A stretch of 64,000 nucleotides of DNA from Gallaecimonas sp045291545 (GTDB lineage Bacteria; Pseudomonadota; Gammaproteobacteria; Enterobacterales; Gallaecimonadaceae), in assembly GCF_045291545.1 (NCBI RefSeq), contig NZ_CP149514.1, forward strand, positions 1,860,001 to 1,924,000. The letters are read 5' to 3'. Both the position numbers and the translations under genes were made by a program. Under the pieces are notes generated by a model. The model did not search any database. It was not told the origin of the DNA and saw only the letters and a program-made list of their open reading frames with translations. The first letter of the stretch is position 1. Each line of letters begins with the position of its first letter. Below, piece by piece: positions 49,703 through 59,294 of the stretch.

Positions 49703-49857
49703 TCCTGCTCCCTCGTCGCTGTCTTACGCCATTGTACCTTGTGTTACCGGCAGAAACCTTTGCTTACCGCCTTGGGGGATTGCTTACAGTTCTGCCGGCC
49801 ATCCTCGTTGCTGAGCGGCTAGTGTTGAAGGGCCTATTGGCAAAAAGGAGACACCTC

Positions 49858-50199
49858 ATGAAACGGTTAATCTTGTTCGCCGCGGCCACCTTGCTGGCCA
49901 GTACTGCGGCCCACGCCAGGATGGATCCTTACCTGCACGACGCGCTGGTCAGCGTTTGCAAAGCCTCGGCAACGGACCGCCCTATCGTTCTTAATAACAC
50001 CTTGACCAGTTACCGCCTTAGCTACCCGACAGTGGCGCAAAAGCTGGTCTGTAATGGCCAGTCAGTGTACCAGTTTGCGCTTAGTCACGGGGCTCACCGT
50101 AATGCCGAACGGCTGTTTAGTCGTGGCCGGCTGGGCGAGGTGATCATCGAAGATCTCTCACGTGCCACACCCAATACCGCCTGGCGCGTCAGTTTCTGA
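49858..50199 (+). CDS. DUF3718 exported protein
   Basis: 113 residues with signal peptide ~1-20 (cut after AHA). Two cysteines are present in VCKASATDRP and KLVCNGQSVYQFALSHGAHRNAERL, the pattern of the DUF3718 family of small periplasmic proteins of Alteromonadales-type bacteria. Function unknown; a disulfide is plausible. AAAAGGAG lies eight bases before ATG. A stable hairpin (GGCCACCTCC/GGAGGTGGCC, about 50207-50233) without a T run follows. Confidence 0.8.
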   Translation: MKRLILFAAATLLASTAAHARMDPYLHDALVSVCKASATDRPIVLNNTLTSYRLSYPTVAQKLVCNGQSVYQFALSHGAHRNAERLFSRGRLGEVIIEDLSRATPNTAWRVSF

Positions 50200-50334
50200 G
50201 ACGACAAGGCCACCTCCATACTGGAGGTGGCCTGCGTCAGATCAAATAGGCAGCCAGTGGTAGCGGCTGACACCATCAGGTAGAATATGCGGTCATTTTC
50301 CTTCCCAGCAGACACGTTGCAGGTAGCAAGAACC

Positions 50335-51777
50335 ATGGCCAAGAAGTTGCACATCAAAACCTGGGGTTGCCAGATGAACGAGTATGATTCCGCCAAGATG
50401 GCTGATCTGCTCGGCAGTACCCATGGCCTCAGTTTGACTGACATTCCTGAAGAAGCCGACGTACTGCTGCTCAACACCTGTTCGATACGCGAAAAAGCCC
50501 AGGAAAAAGTCTTTCACCAACTGGGCCGCTGGAAAGAACTGAAACAGCAAAAACCGGAACTGGTGATCGGTGTTGGCGGCTGCGTTGCTTCACAAGAAGG
50601 GGATTTTCTACGCGAACGCGCCCCTTATGTGGATATTGTGTTTGGTCCCCAGACCCTGCACCGCTTGCCAGAAATGATCACCCGGGTACGGGGCGACCGC
50701 GCGCCCATCGTCGATATCTCCTTTCCGGAAATCGAAAAATTTGACCGCCTGCCAGAGCCCAAAGCTGAAGGCCCCTCGGCATTTGTGTCGATTATGGAAG
50801 GCTGTTCCAAGTACTGCTCTTTTTGCGTGGTGCCTTATACCCGTGGCGAGGAAGTCAGTCGCCCGGTAGACGATGTGCTCTATGAAATCGCCCAACTGGC
50901 GGAACAGGGCGTGCGGGAAGTGAACCTGCTGGGCCAAAACGTGAACGCCTTTCGTGGGGCAACCCATGACGGCGGCATTTGTAGTTTTGCTGAGCTGCTG
51001 CGGCTGGTCGCGGCCATCGACGGCATTGACCGCATTCGCTACACCACCAGCCACCCGGTAGAGTTCACTGACGACATCATCGAGGTTTATCGTGATACCC
51101 CGGAAGTCGTCAGCTTTTTGCACCTGCCGGTACAAAGTGGTTCAGATCGGGTGTTAAACCTGATGAAACGCAATCACACCGCCATTGAGTACAAGTCAAA
51201 AATTCGCCGGCTGCGCGAGGCGCGCCCGGATATTTCCATCAGCTCCGATTTTATTGTCGGCTTCCCCAATGAATCCGATGATGATTTTGCCCAGACCATG
51301 AAACTTATTGCCGATGTCGGCTTTGATCAGAGCTTCAGCTTCATCTATTCCGCTCGCCCTGGCACGCCGGCTGCCGATGTGCCGGACGATGTCAGCCAGG
51401 ACACCAAAAAACAGCGGCTGTATATTCTGCAAGAACGCATCAACCAGCAGGCCATGCAGATCAGCCGCCGGATGCACGGCACCATTCAACGCATTCTGGT
51501 AGAAGGGCCATCCAAGAAGAACCTCATGGAGCTGCGTGGACGCACCGAAAACATGCGGGTTGTAAACTTCGAGGGTGACCCCAATCTGATTGGCAGCTTC
51601 GTCGATGTGGAAATCACCGAAGTACTGCCCCACTCTTTACGTGGCAAACTGGTACGTACCGAAGCAGAAATGGGCCTGCGCGTAGCCATCAGTCCGGCCG
51701 CGATTATGGCTCAGCACGATGCCCGCCACGGCAAAGCCGATGCGCTGGGCGTCACCACTTTTGACCCAACTGCATAA
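50335..51777 (+). CDS. miaB: tRNA-2-methylthio-N6-dimethylallyladenosine synthase
   Basis: A 480-residue radical-SAM methylthiotransferase that modifies A37 of tRNAs reading UNN codons. The N-terminal domain has Cys in WGCQMNEYD, NTCSIREKAQEKVF and GGCVASQEG (auxiliary cluster). The radical SAM site is GCSKYCSFCVVPYTRGEE, and a TRAM domain ends the protein. I chose the ATG at 50335; AGCAAG is only a weak ribosome site, and an earlier in-frame ATG lies at 50287. It begins the miaB-ybeZ-ybeY-corC-lnt cluster. Confidence 0.97.
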   Translation: MAKKLHIKTWGCQMNEYDSAKMADLLGSTHGLSLTDIPEEADVLLLNTCSIREKAQEKVFHQLGRWKELKQQKPELVIGVGGCVASQEGDFLRERAPYVDIVFGPQTLHRLPEMITRVRGDRAPIVDISFPEIEKFDRLPEPKAEGPSAFVSIMEGCSKYCSFCVVPYTRGEEVSRPVDDVLYEIAQLAEQGVREVNLLGQNVNAFRGATHDGGICSFAELLRLVAAIDGIDRIRYTTSHPVEFTDDIIEVYRDTPEVVSFLHLPVQSGSDRVLNLMKRNHTAIEYKSKIRRLREARPDISISSDFIVGFPNESDDDFAQTMKLIADVGFDQSFSFIYSARPGTPAADVPDDVSQDTKKQRLYILQERINQQAMQISRRMHGTIQRILVEGPSKKNLMELRGRTENMRVVNFEGDPNLIGSFVDVEITEVLPHSLRGKLVRTEAEMGLRVAISPAAIMAQHDARHGKADALGVTTFDPTA

Positions 51778-51786
51778 GAGGACCTC

Positions 51787-52827
51787 TTGGCTAATACGCT
51801 GTTGACTGTCAGTACTTATCTTGAACCCGCCGATATGCGCCGCCTGGCGGCGCTATGTGGGCCCTTTGATGATAATCTCAAGCAGATCGAGCGCCGCCTG
51901 GGCGTGGAAATCAACTACCGGGACAACCATTTTCAGATCATGGGCAAGGCCCTGGCGGCCAAGGCGGTCGCTGATCTGCTGAAAAGCCTCTATCTGGAAA
52001 CACTGCCAGTCAAAGGCCAGTCACCGCAGCTGGATGCAGAAAAAGTGCATCTGGCCATTGCCGAAACCAAGGTACTGGAAGCCGAAAGCAGTATTAACCA
52101 TGGCAAAGAGGTGTTTCTGAAAACCAAGCGGGGGGTGATCAAGCCCCGCACCCCCAACCAGGCACAGTACATCCAGAACATCGTTAACCACGACATCAGC
52201 TTTGGTATTGGCCCGGCCGGCACCGGCAAAACCTACCTGGCAGTCGCCTGCGCCGTGGATGCGTTGGAACGCCAGGAAATTCGCCGTATTCTGCTGACCC
52301 GGCCAGCCGTTGAAGCCGGTGAAAAGCTGGGTTTTTTGCCGGGCGATTTGAGCCAGAAAGTGGACCCTTATCTGCGCCCGCTGTACGACGCCCTGTTTGA
52401 AATGCTCGGTTTCGAGAAAGTGGAAAAACTCATCGATCGCAATGTCATTGAAGTGGCACCGCTGGCTTATATGCGCGGCCGCACTCTCAACGATGCCTTC
52501 GTGATCCTGGATGAGAGCCAGAACACCACTGTCGAGCAGATGAAAATGTTCCTGACCCGCATTGGCTTTAATTCCAAAGCGGTGATCACCGGCGACATCA
52601 CCCAGGTGGATTTACCCCGCAATACCCGCTCAGGGCTACGCCACGCCATCGAAGTGCTGGGCGATGTCGATGAGCTGTCGTTCAACTTCTTCCAGGCCAG
52701 TGATGTGGTGCGCCACCCGGTGGTGTCACGGATCATCAACGCCTATGAAGCATTCGAACAAGCCCAGGAGCGGCAAAAAGCCGAACGGCGCGCCGAGCGT
52801 GAGCAGGCCCGGGAGTCAGGGCAATGA
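51787..52827 (+). CDS. ybeZ: PhoH family protein YbeZ
   Basis: A 346-residue ATPase with an N-terminal KH-like region (~1-110) and P-loop domain: IGPAGTGKTYLAV (Walker A), VILDESQNTTVEQMKMFLTR (Walker B), RNTRSGLRHA. It is a partner of YbeY in ribosome maturation in relatives. It starts with TTG at 51787, with GAGGAC upstream, a rare start codon. Overlaps ybeY by ATGA. Confidence 0.95.
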   Translation: MANTLLTVSTYLEPADMRRLAALCGPFDDNLKQIERRLGVEINYRDNHFQIMGKALAAKAVADLLKSLYLETLPVKGQSPQLDAEKVHLAIAETKVLEAESSINHGKEVFLKTKRGVIKPRTPNQAQYIQNIVNHDISFGIGPAGTGKTYLAVACAVDALERQEIRRILLTRPAVEAGEKLGFLPGDLSQKVDPYLRPLYDALFEMLGFEKVEKLIDRNVIEVAPLAYMRGRTLNDAFVILDESQNTTVEQMKMFLTRIGFNSKAVITGDITQVDLPRNTRSGLRHAIEVLGDVDELSFNFFQASDVVRHPVVSRIINAYEAFEQAQERQKAERRAEREQARESGQ

Positions 52828-53288
52828 ACCTGATGCTGGACTTACAGCTTGCCACTGAGGCCTCCTCCTTGCCGAGCCAGGCCGATTTTGAACGCTGGGT
52901 CAGCAAAGCCCTGCACGATAGCGGCCGCACCGAGACCGAGCTCACCATCCGCCTGGTGGACGAAGAAGAAGGCAGGGAACTGAACAGCCAGTACCGGAGC
53001 AAGGATTACGCTACCAATGTATTGTCGTTCCCTTTTGAGCTGCCTGAAGGCATCGACCTGCCCCTGCTTGGTGATTTGGTGATCTGCGCACCGGTAATGG
53101 CCCGAGAGGCCGCCGAGCAAGAAAAAAACGAACAGGCCCACTGGGCCCACCTGGTCATTCATGGCACCTTGCATTTGCTGGGGTATGACCATATAAAGGA
53201 CGAGGATGCGGCGCTGATGGAAGGCAGGGAAATCGCCTTGCTGGCCGAACTGGGGTTTGCTGACCCCTACGGCGACCGTGACAACTAA
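52824..53288 (+). CDS. ybeY: rRNA maturation RNase YbeY
   Basis: A 154-residue zinc endoribonuclease for 16S rRNA 3' processing and ribosome quality control. HLVIHGTLHLLGYDH carries the three zinc His, and YRSKDYATNVLSFPFE is the other signature. Start overlaps the ybeZ stop (ATGA). Confidence 0.97.
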   Translation: MNLMLDLQLATEASSLPSQADFERWVSKALHDSGRTETELTIRLVDEEEGRELNSQYRSKDYATNVLSFPFELPEGIDLPLLGDLVICAPVMAREAAEQEKNEQAHWAHLVIHGTLHLLGYDHIKDEDAALMEGREIALLAELGFADPYGDRDN

Positions 53289-53306
53289 GTATTGGTTTCG
53301 AGGACT

Positions 53307-54170
53307 ATGAGCGACGACAATCCGCACTCGAGTCAGGGCTCGTCAAAGAGCTGGCTGGAGCGACTGAGCCAGCTTTTCTCTGATGAGCCGCAAAGCCGTA
53401 ATGATTTAATGGTGCTAATTGAAAGCGCCATGGATCGCGAACTCATTGATGTTCAAACCAAAGACATGATCAAAGGCGTTCTGGACGTCTCTGAGTTACG
53501 GGTTCGCGATATCATGATCCCCCGTAGCCAAATCGTGGCTCTGGATATCAATCAGTCTATCCAGGATGTTTTGCCTACCATCATTGACTCTGCCCACTCC
53601 CGCTTTCCCATCATCAACGAAGACAAAGATCACGTCGAAGGTATTCTGCTGGCCAAGGATCTGTTGCGTTATACCCTTGGCCAAGCCAATGACATTACCA
53701 TCGATCTGAACAGTCTCAAGCGCGAAGCGGTGATTGTGCCAGAGTCCAAACGAGTTGATGTGCTGCTTAAAGAGTTTCGCTCTGGCCGTTTCCACATGGC
53801 CATGGTGGTCGATGAGTTTGGCGGTGTTTCCGGCTTGGTGACCATCGAGGATATTCTTGAGGAAATCGTCGGTGAAATCGAAGACGAATACGACGCCGAA
53901 GACGTCAATAGCGACGATATCCGCCGCCTCACCAATCGCACTTTTGCTGTGGCAGCACTGACCTCCATCGAGGATTTCAATGCCCACTTTGGCAGCCAGT
54001 TTTCTGATGATGATGTGGATACCATCGGTGGCCTGATGATGCATGCCTTTGGCCACCTGCCGGCCCGGGGAGAGGAAGTTACCCTTGATGGCCTGCATTT
54101 CAAGGTAACCCATGCCGGCAAACGCCGTCTGCAGCAACTGCAAGTGACCCTGCCCGAAAACGACGAATGA
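53307..54170 (+). CDS. corC: CorC/YbeX family protein
   Basis: 287 residues, two CBS domains (~70-190; RVRDIMIPRSQIVALD, HSRFPIINEDKDHVEGILLAKDLL) and a C-terminal CorC_HlyC domain (~200-285). Named for magnesium efflux, though in E. coli YbeX also affects ribosome maturation, which fits its position after ybeY. ATG at 53307 with GAGGAC upstream; the in-frame ATG five codons earlier lacks a site. lnt overlaps its stop (ATGA). Confidence 0.95.
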   Translation: MSDDNPHSSQGSSKSWLERLSQLFSDEPQSRNDLMVLIESAMDRELIDVQTKDMIKGVLDVSELRVRDIMIPRSQIVALDINQSIQDVLPTIIDSAHSRFPIINEDKDHVEGILLAKDLLRYTLGQANDITIDLNSLKREAVIVPESKRVDVLLKEFRSGRFHMAMVVDEFGGVSGLVTIEDILEEIVGEIEDEYDAEDVNSDDIRRLTNRTFAVAALTSIEDFNAHFGSQFSDDDVDTIGGLMMHAFGHLPARGEEVTLDGLHFKVTHAGKRRLQQLQVTLPENDE

Positions 54171-55645
54171 ACAAATTGCCTTTCGGCCAGCTGCTGCTGG
54201 CCATCGCGGCTGGCGCCCTGACGCACCTGGCCTTTGCACCTTACCACCTGGCTTTCATGCCCTTGCTGACACTCCCGCTGTGGTTGTGGCTGCTGGACGG
54301 TAAATCGGCCCGCCAAGGTGGCTGGCTGGGCTTTGCCTTCGGCTTTGGCATGTTCATGAGCGGCATCTGGTGGGTGCATGTGTCCATGGTGATGTTCGGC
54401 GACCTGCCCTTGTGGCTGGCGCTGGGCCTGATGATGCTGCTATCAGCCTATCTGGCACTGTACCCGGCGCTGACCGGCTATCTGCTGAACCGGTTATTTC
54501 CACTGGCAGGCTGGCCACGGCATCTGATTGGGTTACCACTGTTATGGCTGTTGTCTGAATGGCTGCGTGGTTGGGTACTGACCGGCTTTCCCTGGCTCAA
54601 CCTCGGCACCAGCCAGCTCGATACGCCACTGGGTAATTGGCTGCCGATAGGCTCTGAAGCTCTGGCCAGCTTCTGGCTGGTGATGTGCGCCGGGGCCTTG
54701 GCGCTGGCGCGCTACCAGCGCCGCTGGGCCGTGATGGCTCTGGCGGTCATTGCCGTCTCAGCGCTACTTCCCAAAAGCTGGGTCAAAGATACCGGCCACA
54801 GCCTGAAAGTGACGCTGGTACAGGGCAATATTGCGCAGTCCCTGAAGTGGGATCCGGATCACCTGGCCCCCACCTTGCAAAAGTACCTGAACCTGACCAC
54901 ACCGCACCTGGACTCCGATCTGATCATCTGGCCGGAAGCGGCAATACCGGACGTAGAGCCGGCTGAACAGGATTTTTTACAGCAGCTGGACGAAGAAGTA
55001 GCCCGCCACCACAGTACTCTGGTAACCGGTATTGTCGATTACCGCTACGCCACTCAGGCTTTTTACAATACCGCCATCGTGCTGGACGGCCACTATCACT
55101 ATGCTGATGCGAACCGCTATCAGAAGCACCACCTGCTACCGATTGGCGAATATGTCCCCTTTGCCAAGCTGTTGCGCCCCCTGGCACCGTTTTTCAACCT
55201 GCCGATGTCAGACTTCAACCGTGGCCCGGCCCAGCAACCGAACCTGAAACTGGGCAACCTCAAGGCGGCCATGGCCATTTGCTACGAAGTGGCGTTTAGT
55301 GGCCTGGTGCGCGCTGATTTGCGCCCGGATACGCAGCTGTTGCTGACCATTTCCAATGATGCCTGGTTTGGCAACTCCATTGGCCCGCATCAGCACATGC
55401 AAATCGCCCAAGCCCGCGCCCGTGAACTGGGCCGGCCCATGCTGCGCGCCACCAATGACGGTGTCACCGCCATTGTTGACGCTCAGGGGCATATTCAGCA
55501 GCGCTTGCCCCGTTTTGTGGCCGCCAGCCTGACCGGCAAGGTCAAGCTGGTCAGCGGCCAGACCCCTTATGCCCGCTTCGGGCTGCTGTGGTGCTGGCTG
55601 CTGTTACCGCTGGGCTGGCTTGGATGGCGCCAGCGCTATCACTGA
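54167..55645 (+). CDS. lnt: Apolipoprotein N-acyltransferase
   Basis: 492 residues, seven or eight membrane helices (~8-205 and a C-terminal one) and a periplasmic carbon-nitrogen hydrolase domain. The Glu is in LIIWPEAAIPD, the Lys in the YQKHHLLPIGEYVPF loop, and the catalytic Cys in AMAICYEVAF. It adds the third acyl chain to lipoproteins, of which at least LptE and the subtilase are encoded here. ATGA overlap with corC. Confidence 0.97.
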   Translation: MNKLPFGQLLLAIAAGALTHLAFAPYHLAFMPLLTLPLWLWLLDGKSARQGGWLGFAFGFGMFMSGIWWVHVSMVMFGDLPLWLALGLMMLLSAYLALYPALTGYLLNRLFPLAGWPRHLIGLPLLWLLSEWLRGWVLTGFPWLNLGTSQLDTPLGNWLPIGSEALASFWLVMCAGALALARYQRRWAVMALAVIAVSALLPKSWVKDTGHSLKVTLVQGNIAQSLKWDPDHLAPTLQKYLNLTTPHLDSDLIIWPEAAIPDVEPAEQDFLQQLDEEVARHHSTLVTGIVDYRYATQAFYNTAIVLDGHYHYADANRYQKHHLLPIGEYVPFAKLLRPLAPFFNLPMSDFNRGPAQQPNLKLGNLKAAMAICYEVAFSGLVRADLRPDTQLLLTISNDAWFGNSIGPHQHMQIAQARARELGRPMLRATNDGVTAIVDAQGHIQQRLPRFVAASLTGKVKLVSGQTPYARFGLLWCWLLLPLGWLGWRQRYH

Positions 55646-56103
55646 GTGGTGTTGCTCGGCTCCCGCTGGAAGTGATCATTACCGCACTGCGGGCACAGTG
55701 GGATGCTGCCGGGATGATAAAAATGCATGACAAAGCCGCAGCGGCGGCAACGCAGGGCACCAAAACCGATGACATCATTAGTCCGGTAGCCCTCCGGGTG
55801 CGCCAGATCACGGGCAAAACTCTGCCAATCCAGCTGTGTGTGGTCGGCGGCATCGTAAAGTAGCTTCCACAGTTCTTCGATACGAGGGTCCACACCCAGC
55901 TCGCCATCATGATCGGCCAGCGCATGCAAATCATCGCGCAGTTTGGCTTCAATCAGCGCCCACTCATCTTTACTGAGTTCACCGGCGGCATGCAGCAGTG
56001 CCTTAGCCTCCTCTACCAACGCCGTAAAGTGCGCTTCCACATCGCCCTCTTTGAGGCGTTTTTTCAGTTCATCAATCAGCGCTTGGTAACTTTTCAGGGG
56101 CAT
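55639..56103 (-). CDS. ybeL: Zinc-ribbon protein YbeL (DUF1451)
   Basis: 154 residues, a helical charged N-terminal half (SYQALIDELKKRLKEGDVEAHFTALVEEA) and a C-terminal zinc ribbon (CRRCGFVMHF, PLCPQCGNDHFQR) of the DUF1451/YbeL family. Its function is unknown. ATG at 56103 with AAGGAGA six bases upstream, which rules out the longer frame to 56244. Divergent from leuS, as in E. coli, and its 3' end overlaps lnt by 7 bp. Confidence 0.93.
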   Translation of the reverse strand: MPLKSYQALIDELKKRLKEGDVEAHFTALVEEAKALLHAAGELSKDEWALIEAKLRDDLHALADHDGELGVDPRIEELWKLLYDAADHTQLDWQSFARDLAHPEGYRTNDVIGFGALRCRRCGFVMHFYHPGSIPLCPQCGNDHFQREPSNTTQ

Positions 56104-56242
56104 GACCCGTCTCCTTGTGTTTTTTTCTGTGATACGCCGGCTAACAACAGAATGCAAGGATACTGTCAGGTGGGTGGCAGGGGCCGACGCTGCAAGGTAT
56201 CCTATGGCGATTATTTCCAGCCTTCGCAGACTGCGGTACCCC

Positions 56243-58825
56243 ATGCAAGAACAATACGATCACAGTGTTATTGAGCCCCAGGTGCAAAAGCACTGGGAAG
56301 ACAACCAGACTTTTGTTGTCACCGAACAACCCGGCAAGGAAACCTTCTATTGCCTGTCCATGTTCCCCTACCCCTCGGGCCGCTTGCACATGGGCCATGT
56401 GCGTAACTACACGCTCGGGGATGTGATCGCCCGTTACCAGCGCATGCAAGGTAAAAACGTGCTCCAGCCAATGGGTTGGGACGCCTTTGGCCTGCCGGCA
56501 GAAAATGCCGCCATCAAGAATAAAACCGCCCCGGCCAAGTGGACCTACGAAAACATCCAGTACATGAAAAACCAGCTCAAAACCCTGGGGTTTGGTTATG
56601 ACTGGACCCGTGAAGTGACCACCTGTACTCCCGAGTACTACCGCTGGGAACAGTGGTTCTTCACCAAGCTGTTCGAAAAAGGCCTGGTCTACAAAAAAAT
56701 GGCTACCGTTAACTGGGATCCGGTCGACCAGACCGTGCTGGCCAATGAGCAGGTGGTAGATGGCCGCGGCTGGCGCTCCGGCGCACTGGTGGAACAAAAG
56801 CAGATCCCGCAGTGGTTTGTGAAAATCACCGCCTACGCCGAAGAGCTGCTGGCCGACCTGGACAAACTGGACGGCTGGCCGGACACCGTCAAGTCCATGC
56901 AGGCGCACTGGATTGGCCGCTCCGAAGGGGTGGAGTTGAGCTTTGCCGTTGACGGCAGTGAGCGCACTTTGGATGTCTACACTACCCGCCCTGACACCCT
57001 GCTGGGGGTCACCTATGTGGGTATCGCCGCCGGCCATCCGTTGGCCACGCAGGCCGCCACCAACAACCCGGCACTGGCCGCTTTTATCGACGAGTGCAAA
57101 AACACCAAAGTCGCTGAAGCCGAAATGGCCACCATGGACAAAAAAGGCATGGACACCGGCCTTAAGGCCATCCACCCACTGACAGGTAAAGCGGTACCGA
57201 TTTGGGTGGCCAACTTTGTGCTGATGGATTACGGCACCGGCGCCGTCATGGCCGTTCCCGGCCATGACCAGCGGGATTTTGAATTTGCCACGAAATACCA
57301 GTTGCCTATTGTGCAGGTGGTGAAACCAACTGATGGCGACGCCGACATCAGCGAGGCGGCCTACACCGACAAAGATGGCATACTGATCAATTCCGGTGAA
57401 TTTGATGGCCTGAGCTGCACCGAGGCCTTCGGCGCCATTGCCGACAAACTGGAAAGCCTCGGCCGTGGTAAGCGCCAGGTAAACTACCGGCTGCGTGACT
57501 GGGGCGTATCACGCCAGCGTTACTGGGGCGCTCCGATCCCGATGCTGCATCTGGAAGACGGCCGTACCGTACCGGTACCGGAAGACCAGCTGCCGGTGCG
57601 CCTGCCAGAAGACGTGGTGATGGACGGCATTAACAGCCCCATCAAGTCAGACCCGGAATGGGCCAAAACCGAATATGAAGGCATGGCCGCCGAGCACGAA
57701 ACCGACACCTTCGATACCTTTATGGAATCGAGCTGGTACTACGCTCGCTATGCCAGTGCCCATACCCATGACGCCATGCTGGACCCGGAAAAGGCCAATT
57801 ACTGGCTGCCGGTAGATCAGTACGTTGGTGGTATCGAGCACGCGGTAATGCACCTGTTGTACTCACGCTTTTTCCACAAACTGCTGCGTGATGAAGGCCT
57901 GGTGAACTCCGACGAACCCTTCAAGCGCTTGCTGTGTCAGGGCATGGTGCTGGCCGACGGCTTCTACTATGTCAACGACAAAGGCGGCCGCGAGTGGGTC
58001 TCGCCGCTGGAGGTCAGCGTCGAACGTGACGACAAAGGGCGTATTGTCAAAGCCACTGACCAAAGTGGCCGTGAGCTTATCTATGACGGCATGTCAAAGA
58101 TGTCCAAGTCCAAAAACAACGGCATCGACCCGCAAGTCATGGTGGAACGCTACGGCGCTGATACCGTACGCCTGTTCATGATGTTCGCCGCACCGCCGGA
58201 GCTGACCCTGGAATGGATTGAATCCGGTGTGGAAGGGGCTAACCGCTTTATCAAGCGCCTTTGGAAGCTGACTCACGAGCATCTGGCCAAGGGCCCGGCA
58301 GCCACGCTGGATAAAGCCGCCCTGAATGCAGAGCAAAAAGCGCTGCGCCGGGACGTGCACAAAACCATCGCCAAGGTGGACGACGATCTGGGCCGCCGCC
58401 AGACTTTCAACACGGCCATCGCCGCGGTGATGGAGCTGCTCAACAAGCTGGCCAAGGCACCACAGCAAAGCGACCAGGATCGCGCCCTGCTGCAAGAAGC
58501 ACTGGTGAGCGTCAGCCTGCTGCTGCACCCCATCATTCCGCACGTAACCTGCAAGCTCTATGAAGCCCTCGGCGGTGCAGGGGATATTGTCGACGCCCCC
58601 TTCCCGAGCGCGGATGCAGAAGCACTGGTGGAAGACGAAAAGCTCATCGTGGTGCAGGTCAACGGCAAGGTACGTGGCAAAGTCACAGTGCCGGCTGATA
58701 TCGCTAAAGAGACGCTGCAAACCCTGGCGCTTGATGAGGAAAACGTCAAACGCTTCCTCGATGGCATGACCGTACGCAAGGTGATAGTGGTGCCAGGCAA
58801 GCTGGTGAACATTGTTGCCAATTAA
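56243..58825 (+). CDS. leuS: Leucyl-tRNA synthetase
   Basis: A class I aminoacyl-tRNA synthetase of 860 residues, same length as in E. coli. FPYPSGRLHMGHVRNY carries the HIGH-type motif. The CP1 editing domain spans ~225-415 (TTRPDTLLGVTYV, DYGTGAVMAVPGHDQRD), KMSKSKNNGIDP is the KMSKS loop, and an anticodon-binding domain follows. I chose ATG 56243; longer frames overlap ybeL. The upstream ribosome site is poor (CTGCGG). Confidence 0.98.
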   Translation: MQEQYDHSVIEPQVQKHWEDNQTFVVTEQPGKETFYCLSMFPYPSGRLHMGHVRNYTLGDVIARYQRMQGKNVLQPMGWDAFGLPAENAAIKNKTAPAKWTYENIQYMKNQLKTLGFGYDWTREVTTCTPEYYRWEQWFFTKLFEKGLVYKKMATVNWDPVDQTVLANEQVVDGRGWRSGALVEQKQIPQWFVKITAYAEELLADLDKLDGWPDTVKSMQAHWIGRSEGVELSFAVDGSERTLDVYTTRPDTLLGVTYVGIAAGHPLATQAATNNPALAAFIDECKNTKVAEAEMATMDKKGMDTGLKAIHPLTGKAVPIWVANFVLMDYGTGAVMAVPGHDQRDFEFATKYQLPIVQVVKPTDGDADISEAAYTDKDGILINSGEFDGLSCTEAFGAIADKLESLGRGKRQVNYRLRDWGVSRQRYWGAPIPMLHLEDGRTVPVPEDQLPVRLPEDVVMDGINSPIKSDPEWAKTEYEGMAAEHETDTFDTFMESSWYYARYASAHTHDAMLDPEKANYWLPVDQYVGGIEHAVMHLLYSRFFHKLLRDEGLVNSDEPFKRLLCQGMVLADGFYYVNDKGGREWVSPLEVSVERDDKGRIVKATDQSGRELIYDGMSKMSKSKNNGIDPQVMVERYGADTVRLFMMFAAPPELTLEWIESGVEGANRFIKRLWKLTHEHLAKGPAATLDKAALNAEQKALRRDVHKTIAKVDDDLGRRQTFNTAIAAVMELLNKLAKAPQQSDQDRALLQEALVSVSLLLHPIIPHVTCKLYEALGGAGDIVDAPFPSADAEALVEDEKLIVVQVNGKVRGKVTVPADIAKETLQTLALDEENVKRFLDGMTVRKVIVVPGKLVNIVAN

Positions 58826-58834
58826 GGAGACGCC

Positions 58835-59293
58835 ATGCGCTGGCTGGTTTATTCACTGCTGTTGCTGCTAAGCGGCTGCGGTTTTCATCTCAAGGGCAGC
58901 TACCAGCTGCCCGAGCAGTTCCAGTCGGTCAGTTTCAGCAGCTTTGACCACTACGCTCATATCAGCCGCCTGGTACGCCAGGCGCTGCTTGATAATGGCA
59001 TCAAGCTTGATAGCCATGGTCCACAAGTGAAACTGCTCAGTGACAAGCTTGATCGTCAGACGCTGAGTCTGTTTAGCACCGGCCAGGTGGCAGAGTATGA
59101 ACTGATTTATACCCTCAACTGGCAGCTAACCTTGCCCGACCAGGCACCGCAGCAGCGCAGCATTGAAATCCGCCGCGATTACCAGGATGACCCAACCCGC
59201 ACCCTGGCCAAAGATCGCGAACGGCAACTACTGCTGGACGAAATGCGCAAAGACGCGGCCGAACAGCTGGTCAGGCAACTGGCCAAAGGCTGA
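58835..59293 (+). CDS. lptE: LPS assembly lipoprotein LptE
   Basis: 152 residues, signal peptide with lipobox LLSGCGFHL (Cys near 16). GFHLKGSYQLPEQFQSV is the family start. It plugs the LptD barrel in the outer membrane. AAGGAG lies six bases before ATG. Position between leuS and holA is the E. coli order. Shorter than E. coli LptE (193). Confidence 0.95.
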   Translation: MRWLVYSLLLLLSGCGFHLKGSYQLPEQFQSVSFSSFDHYAHISRLVRQALLDNGIKLDSHGPQVKLLSDKLDRQTLSLFSTGQVAEYELIYTLNWQLTLPDQAPQQRSIEIRRDYQDDPTRTLAKDRERQLLLDEMRKDAAEQLVRQLAKG

Positions 59294-59294
59294 T

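Noticed and set aside
56141..57265. 374-codon antisense frame in leuS
   Set aside because: Antisense shadow of a conserved synthetase gene.
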